Below, in pieces: positions 6,473 to 11,108 of a stretch of DNA of 11,108 nucleotides. Under the pieces are notes generated by a model. That model saw only the letters and a list, made by a program, of their open reading frames with translations. It searched no databases and had not been told where the DNA came from. The stretch covers positions 1-11,108 of the forward strand of contig CAKRJK010000020.1 in NCBI GenBank assembly GCA_934351705.1, given 5' to 3'. Source of the DNA: an uncultured Lachnospiraceae bacterium. Its GTDB lineage: Bacteria; Bacillota; Clostridia; Lachnospirales; Lachnospiraceae. The stretch's first letter is position 1; every line of letters starts with the position of its first letter. The position numbers and the translations under genes are program-made.

Positions 6473-7093
6473 ATGAAACAGGTGATTTTCGGAGTTATGT
6501 GCAGTTTTATCGTGGTGCTTGTGATTGTGGCGGTTATGACCGTAGAAGGGCGTTCCACAAGAGAAAATGAAGCAGATAACGCATTGTCTGCGGCAGTGGA
6601 TGAAGTCATGGAAAATCTTTTGACAAAAAAGAAATACAATATTGAAAATAATGAGGAGTTTGTTGCAGATTTTTGCGAAGCTTTGTTAGAACAGATACAG
6701 GCGGGAAGTGATAAGGATTCTGATAAGAATCTTTCTGTCCAGGTAGATATTGCAGGAGTAGACTATGAAAAAGGTCTGCTCTCTGTCCATGTAACGGAGA
6801 AATTTACGCACCCGAACGGAAAAATCGGGACACTGGAATGCACCAGTACCGCAATCTTAGACCAAAGGGCAGAAAAGCAACGCTATACGGTGACCTACAA
6901 TTTGCCGGACAGGCTGTATAAACAGCTTGAAGTGGAGGCAGGAACAGACTTTTATCTGCCGAAAGCACCAACGGATACCACGGAGGGAGCATTATTTCGG
7001 TACTGGCTTGATGCGGATACGGGAGAAAAAGCAGTGTTTCCGGAAAAGATAACAGGAAATAAGACTTATATAGCAGTTTTTGAGACACTTTAG
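6473..7093 (+). CDS. Pseudopilin-like protein with InlB-type repeat (206 aa)
   Basis: This 206-residue protein has an N-terminal hydrophobic helix (4-24) running into an amphipathic segment RENEADNALSAAVDEVMENL (30-49), as in TadE/TadF-like pseudopilins. A middle domain (about 85-135) has alternating strands. The C-terminal domain (138-206) starts YTVTYNLPD and contains the FRYWLDADTG and TYIAVFE elements of an InlB B-repeat (Listeria-Bacteroides repeat), a module that mediates cell-surface interactions. The same repeat type occurs several times in the big subtilase, which hints that the two act on one surface structure. An AAAGGAGG ribosome site precedes ATG 6473. The N-terminus lacks the YG signature of the small pilin-like proteins, so it is more like the 111-aa protein at 5347. 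Confidence 0.82.
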   Translation: MKQVIFGVMCSFIVVLVIVAVMTVEGRSTRENEADNALSAAVDEVMENLLTKKKYNIENNEEFVADFCEALLEQIQAGSDKDSDKNLSVQVDIAGVDYEKGLLSVHVTEKFTHPNGKIGTLECTSTAILDQRAEKQRYTVTYNLPDRLYKQLEVEAGTDFYLPKAPTDTTEGALFRYWLDADTGEKAVFPEKITGNKTYIAVFETL

Positions 7094-7113
7094 AAAAAGA
7101 GAGGGAAATGGTT

Positions 7114-7413
7114 ATGAATAAAAAAGATTTGATTGAAACGAAAAGCATATGCGGTAAACATAAGTGGAAAGAGATATTGTTTTATGGTTTGTTTGTGTTA
7201 TTTTTTCTTTTGGTGTGCAGACATATGATTTTGCAGATATATAAACTTTTGTTATGGGATTATACCGGTTATTCTCTGTTGTATGTCGCTGCGCTGCTAA
7301 TTTTTATTGGTGAAAGTAACTATCTTGCATGGCAGATGGTTCACATGATAAAAGATAGAAAAACAAGATGGAAATCAATAGAAGCGGAACGGACAGAGTC
7401 GGACGAGTTATAA
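7114..7413 (+). CDS. Two-helix membrane protein of unknown function
   Basis: This 99-residue protein has a basic N-terminal segment (1-20), two hydrophobic helices (about 21-42 and 50-72) and a charged C-terminal tail (WKSIEAERTESDEL). Both ends are probably cytoplasmic. I do not recognise a family. Its position between the pseudopilin-like genes and the giant subtilase suggests a role in assembly, anchoring or export of one of them. GAGGG at 7101-7105 lies eight bases before ATG 7114 but only two before ATG 7108, so 7114 is the better start. Confidence 0.7.
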   Translation: MNKKDLIETKSICGKHKWKEILFYGLFVLFFLLVCRHMILQIYKLLLWDYTGYSLLYVAALLIFIGESNYLAWQMVHMIKDRKTRWKSIEAERTESDEL

Positions 7414-7424
7414 GGGGGAGTTGT

Positions 7425-10400
7425 ATGAAGAAAAGAAGAAATCGGTTTAGGCGGGGATTGGCACTTTCTTTGGCTGGTATCCTGTGTTTTGGAAGTGTTC
7501 CGCAGAGTGTGTATGCAAGCGAGGATTCAAGCAAAAATGCACAGGAAGTCGTGCAGGAAATTTCACAATCGGACAAGACACCCGAAGGGATGACAAATAA
7601 TCCGTTACAGGAAAAGCAAAGAGAAACTGTAAGTCAAGAAACAAAAGACCATGTGGGCGAACCTGCTGCAACGGACAATACAGAGCCGGAGGTTGTTATT
7701 CCGGGGGCGGTACGCTTAAAAGAAGCCGCTACACCACAGGCAATGGCAGAAGAGGTAGAAACAGAGGTTGCAAAACATTCCCGGTTAATCGTAGTAAGCG
7801 AGAGTGACCTTACCGAGTGCTACGGGGCAACAGAATTTATCCGTGGTTATGGAAATCTGCATATTTTAAGCTATGCAGATGTGGAAGTCTGTGAAGCGGC
7901 ATATCAGGCATTTACAGAAAACGGTTATACAGTTGAGTATGACGAGGTTCTTCTTGCACCAGAGGAAGAAGAGACAGACGGTGAAGCGGTACAGAGTACC
8001 AATACCACCTTAGAAGAAGAAAGCAAAACCGCAGAACAGACAAAGAAAAAGAAACAGGAGATCGTGGTAGCACTGATTGATACCGGAGTGGATACTTCCT
8101 CAGAACTTTTAAAGGGAAGAGTCAAAGAGAATGGCAAAACGGAGGATGTACACGGTCACGGAACTTTGATGGCGGAAATTATTGCGTCACAGACACCGGA
8201 GAATGTCAAGATACTTCCGATACAGGCATTTGATGAAAACGGAAAAGGAACGGTATCTACAACTTATCTTGCCATCTTAGAGGCGATAGACAACAAAGTG
8301 GATGTCATCAATCTGTCCGTGAGTGGGGCGGGTACTTCCCCAATGCTGGAATCTGCCATTAAAAAAGCAAAAGAGGCAGGAATCCCGGTTGTTGTTGCGG
8401 CAGGAAACGAGGCACAGGATACAGCAGGGTTTCTGCCGGGAAACATAGAGGATGCCATCACAGTATCGGCAACGGATGAAACACCGGTCTTTGCAAAAGA
8501 ATACTCCAACTATGGAGAGCAGGTGGATTTCTCTGCGGTCGGAATCGTAAAAAAAGATAACGGAACCGAAGATACAACCGATGATGTGACCTATACGGGT
8601 ACGTCTGTTTCGGCTGCCTATGTCACTTCCTATGCCGCATGGATCTTGTCCGAAAATGTAAATGCGGATGTGGAGGAATGTTTAAGGGCATCTGCAACGG
8701 ATCTTGGCGAAGAGGGAGGAGATGTTTATTACGGATACGGGTATCTGACAAAGGAAAATCTTGTCAGTGACTTAGAAGCAGATAAAAAAGCGGTGGAGAA
8801 GAAAGAGGATACAGAGGATACGGTAACAGAGGGGGACGGAGAACAAAGATTGCAGACCGCCGCATCAGACTTTACTTTTTATCAATACGGAAATGGGTAT
8901 GTAGGAGTGGAACTTCGCAATTATTCGGCATATGGAGATATGCGGATCGCTGTATGGTGTGAATCTGTAAATGGACAGGATGATCTATGCTGGTATGCTA
9001 TGACAAAACGTAGTGATGGGGTATGGATTTATACTTTTCCTGTTGCAAACCATGCACAGGAAGGGGGATATATGGTACTCGCTTATAGTGGAAGTACTTA
9101 TGTGACAGGAGATTCTTTTGAAATAAAGGGAGCTATCTCCGGCGGATGTTCCATTATAGGAGCCGGAAACGGTTGCAATATGACAGGTTTTGCAAGTGGC
9201 ATACAGGCGGGTTCTAATAACATTACCCAAGTACAACTGGCGGTATGGACAGAAGTAAATGGACAGGATGATCTGTGCTGGTATGATATGTGGTATGACG
9301 CAAACTGGGGTGGATATATATGTTCTATTCCGCTCATAAACCATAACAATTTAAGTTATGGAATTTATAATGCATACTGTTATGTGACAGATAGCGGCGG
9401 AATAAAAAAATGTGTGGCAATATGGCAGGATACGGTATCTTCCATGACCAGTTATAATACGAACATGAGTAAAACCGGATACCACGTGGAAAAGGTCGGA
9501 ACGGAAAGCTGTTATCACAGTCCTGCCGGATGTGCCCTTGTGGCTTGTAGTGGAGAAGGTCTGGCACCGAGTGACGATTATATTTGGAGAAATAGATATG
9601 TTCATAATCCCACCAGCCATCCTTTAAATATTTCGTGGAAATGGGATCCGAGTTTTAGCAACTATGGAATCGGAAATGAAGAAATCTCCCATCAGGTATT
9701 AAAATTTAGTGTAGAGGGTATAGACTGTGATTTTGTAACGGCTGCACCATATTGGTGTCCTGACGGGTATGCAGGTTATTCGTATTTTTATCATATGTTT
9801 TCTTACTGTGAAAAATGTGAGAACTGGATCTATGTTGGTTCTATGCATAAGTGGCTGGGCTGCACCAGAGGGGATATTGGAATCAATGAGTTCCATCCGC
9901 GTCCACTTACCCATGATGTGGATGTCTATGGACTAAAACCAAACACCTACAAGGTCAACTATGACTTAAATGGAGCGACCTACATAAACAGCAGTTATTT
10001 AACGGGTTTGAATCAGAACCAATACACTTATGATACTTATTATACTTTTTTGAATGCCAACACGTTTGCGAACAGGTACAACAGGGTGAATTATGATGCG
10101 GCAGGAGGACGCTGCACTTCAAAAAATACGGGCGACAGTTATGACCACGGTTATTCAGCATTCCTCGGCTGGGATGATAACACGGTCTTAAATACGAGCA
10201 ACGGTCTTTTGTATGATTGTTACGGCTGCCAGTCCACTACAACATTCAATGCTGCTTATTATGCCAATATACATCCTGACTTAATGAGGGGTTACGGATA
10301 TGACAAACAGGCGTTATGGAACCATTACGGTTTGTTTGGAGCAGCAGAAGGGCGTTCTATCCGTTCCGGACACGGATTAGAAAATCTGGACATCAATGAC

Positions 10401-11108
10401 CTTTATATTCCGAAACGGGCATTTCGCAATTTAACTTATACACATGGTGGTACTGTCACGCTGACAGCCCGGTGGGAAGATCCAACGGTGAAATTGCCGA
10501 CACCGGAGCGTGAGGGATATACATTTCTTGGATGGTATAAAGAGGATGGCACCTATGCCGGTACAGGAGGAGATTCCTATAAACTGTCCGGGACAAGCAC
10601 TTTACACGCACAATGGAAAGAGAATGAATATACCCTTGTCTTTGACGGAAACGGAGCAGACATCGGTTCTATGGAGAATCTCACGGTACATTACACCGAT
10701 ACGTTAAAGTTGCCAAAGAACCTTTATGAGAACACCACCATTCCTTGTACCTATATAGGATGGATGCACGATAAGGATGCCTTAAAAGCGGACTATGCAA
10801 ATGAGGAAGAACTGGAAGTGAAAAAAATCATAAAGAAAGCAGGAAAGGAATCCAAAGACGGGGCAGTCATCACCCTGTATGCGTTCTGGGATATTGCACC
10901 GGAGATTGAGGCAAAGGACTGGTACATCGGGAAAAAAACAGCAGAAAACATGACGGAAGAACAGCTTTTGGAACGTGCAAAGGCAACTGACCGTGAGGAC
11001 GGCGAACTGGAGCGTGGAACAGAGCTGGTTGTGGTGGATTTTGATAAGGAGGATTTCTTGCATTTAGGACAGATTGGAAGCTGTACCGTGACCTATAAGG
11101 CAATGGAC
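7425..11108 (+). CDS. Giant secreted S8 subtilisin-like surface protein, 3' end outside window
   Basis: The frame is open for 1228 codons with no stop before the window ends. Residues 1-31 are a Sec signal peptide (basic MKKRRNRFRRG, hydrophobic core, likely cleavage after VYA). Residues 122-180 resemble an inhibitor I9 propeptide. The subtilase domain (about 210-450) has the full triad and oxyanion residue: Asp219 in LIDTGVD, His245 in GHGTLMA, Asn328 in AAGNE and Ser394 in GTSVSAA; the Pro usual four residues after the Ser is Ala398. Two GBS-Bsp-like repeats follow (about 483-567 and 575-670), then a cysteine-rich stretch (690-830), InlB-type repeats (about 843-1017, 1018-1066, 1067-1155) and the start of an Ig-like DUF5011-type domain (1157-). 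GGGGGAG precedes ATG 7425. As last visible gene of the pilus operon it may be a surface adhesin-protease or process its partners. Any wall anchor would lie beyond the window. Confidence 0.93.
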   Translation, partial: MKKRRNRFRRGLALSLAGILCFGSVPQSVYASEDSSKNAQEVVQEISQSDKTPEGMTNNPLQEKQRETVSQETKDHVGEPAATDNTEPEVVIPGAVRLKEAATPQAMAEEVETEVAKHSRLIVVSESDLTECYGATEFIRGYGNLHILSYADVEVCEAAYQAFTENGYTVEYDEVLLAPEEEETDGEAVQSTNTTLEEESKTAEQTKKKKQEIVVALIDTGVDTSSELLKGRVKENGKTEDVHGHGTLMAEIIASQTPENVKILPIQAFDENGKGTVSTTYLAILEAIDNKVDVINLSVSGAGTSPMLESAIKKAKEAGIPVVVAAGNEAQDTAGFLPGNIEDAITVSATDETPVFAKEYSNYGEQVDFSAVGIVKKDNGTEDTTDDVTYTGTSVSAAYVTSYAAWILSENVNADVEECLRASATDLGEEGGDVYYGYGYLTKENLVSDLEADKKAVEKKEDTEDTVTEGDGEQRLQTAASDFTFYQYGNGYVGVELRNYSAYGDMRIAVWCESVNGQDDLCWYAMTKRSDGVWIYTFPVANHAQEGGYMVLAYSGSTYVTGDSFEIKGAISGGCSIIGAGNGCNMTGFASGIQAGSNNITQVQLAVWTEVNGQDDLCWYDMWYDANWGGYICSIPLINHNNLSYGIYNAYCYVTDSGGIKKCVAIWQDTVSSMTSYNTNMSKTGYHVEKVGTESCYHSPAGCALVACSGEGLAPSDDYIWRNRYVHNPTSHPLNISWKWDPSFSNYGIGNEEISHQVLKFSVEGIDCDFVTAAPYWCPDGYAGYSYFYHMFSYCEKCENWIYVGSMHKWLGCTRGDIGINEFHPRPLTHDVDVYGLKPNTYKVNYDLNGATYINSSYLTGLNQNQYTYDTYYTFLNANTFANRYNRVNYDAAGGRCTSKNTGDSYDHGYSAFLGWDDNTVLNTSNGLLYDCYGCQSTTTFNAAYYANIHPDLMRGYGYDKQALWNHYGLFGAAEGRSIRSGHGLENLDINDLYIPKRAFRNLTYTHGGTVTLTARWEDPTVKLPTPEREGYTFLGWYKEDGTYAGTGGDSYKLSGTSTLHAQWKENEYTLVFDGNGADIGSMENLTVHYTDTLKLPKNLYENTTIPCTYIGWMHDKDALKADYANEEELEVKKIIKKAGKESKDGAVITLYAFWDIAPEIEAKDWYIGKKTAENMTEEQLLERAKATDREDGELERGTELVVVDFDKEDFLHLGQIGSCTVTYKAMD
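8967..8997 (+). repeat. Direct repeat copy 1 within GBS-Bsp-like module
   Basis: A 31-base stretch encoding VNGQDDLCWY recurs at 9255-9285 with a single silent mismatch (A/G at the 21st base). The copies are 288 bases (96 codons) apart, marking the duplication of the GBS-Bsp-like module in the subtilase gene. Confidence 0.85.
9255..9285 (+). repeat. Direct repeat copy 2 within GBS-Bsp-like module
   Basis: Partner of 8967-8997, again encoding VNGQDDLCWY. The flanking parts of the two modules have diverged much more than this core. Confidence 0.85.

Noticed and set aside
8985..9620. Several antisense open frames under the subtilase gene
   Set aside because: They have no plausible ribosome sites or recognisable domains, and the + strand frame is continuous with clear domains, so they are shadows of it.
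2675..11108. Integrative conjugative element transfer module
   Set aside because: VirB11/CpaF ATPases also occur in conjugation, but I see no relaxase, coupling protein, VirB4-like ATPase, integrase or attachment repeats; the platform and pilin-like genes fit Tad better.
1..11108. CRISPR arrays, tRNA or rRNA genes, insertion sequences
   Set aside because: No regularly spaced repeats, cloverleaf-like segments, rRNA motifs or transposase frames were found on reading the window.

Overview
The window looks like chromosomal DNA of a low-to-moderate G+C Gram-positive anaerobe, most likely a clostridial (Lachnospiraceae-like) Firmicute. This rests on strong GGAGG-type ribosome binding sites, near-consensus sigma-A promoters, an S8 protease carrying InlB-type and GBS-Bsp-like surface repeats, and Tad-type pilus genes without any outer-membrane component. 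This is an inference from protein style; no taxonomic marker gene is present. Every gene I can support lies on the + strand.

Layout. (1) 1-908: 3' part of queA, a tRNA-queuosine biosynthesis gene cut by the window start, followed by a perfect 11-bp stem-loop. (2) 1033-2489: a two-gene unit with a consensus promoter whose spacer holds a 7+7 bp palindrome, encoding a winged-helix regulator and a CPBP-family intramembrane protease-like protein. The second gene appears to start at a non-canonical ATA (or ATT) codon overlapping the upstream stop. (3) 2497-2547: a perfect 14-bp dyad whose right arm supplies the -35 box of a full-consensus promoter (TTGACA-17-TATAAT). (4) 2675-11108 and beyond: a tightly packed Tad/Flp-like pilus or secretion operon of ten genes. 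In order they are a 59-aa pilin-like protein, a CpaF/TadA-type ATPase, a 468-aa membrane platform protein that looks like a TadB-TadC fusion, a 111-aa pseudopilin-like protein, two tiny membrane proteins of 35 and 46 aa, a 157-aa anchored protein with an Ig-like domain, a 206-aa pseudopilin-like protein with an InlB-type repeat, a 99-aa two-helix membrane protein, and a giant secreted subtilisin-like protein that runs off the window (at least 1228 aa).

How the operon may work. The ATPase and the polytopic protein form the recognisable motor and platform of a type IV filament or Tad machine. The small proteins with short polar N-termini followed by one hydrophobic helix are candidate filament subunits. 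Four of them share the N-terminal signature M-[EK]-x-F-[MV]-[KE]-[QN]-Y-G, and none has the Glu-5 of classical pilins. Two membrane-anchored proteins carry the same extracellular domain classes (Ig-like and InlB repeat) as the giant subtilase, which suggests a shared surface structure. No prepilin peptidase, TadZ or secretin is visible here. The combination of a minimal Tad motor, a family of atypical mini-pilins and a giant surface protease is the most interesting content of the window.
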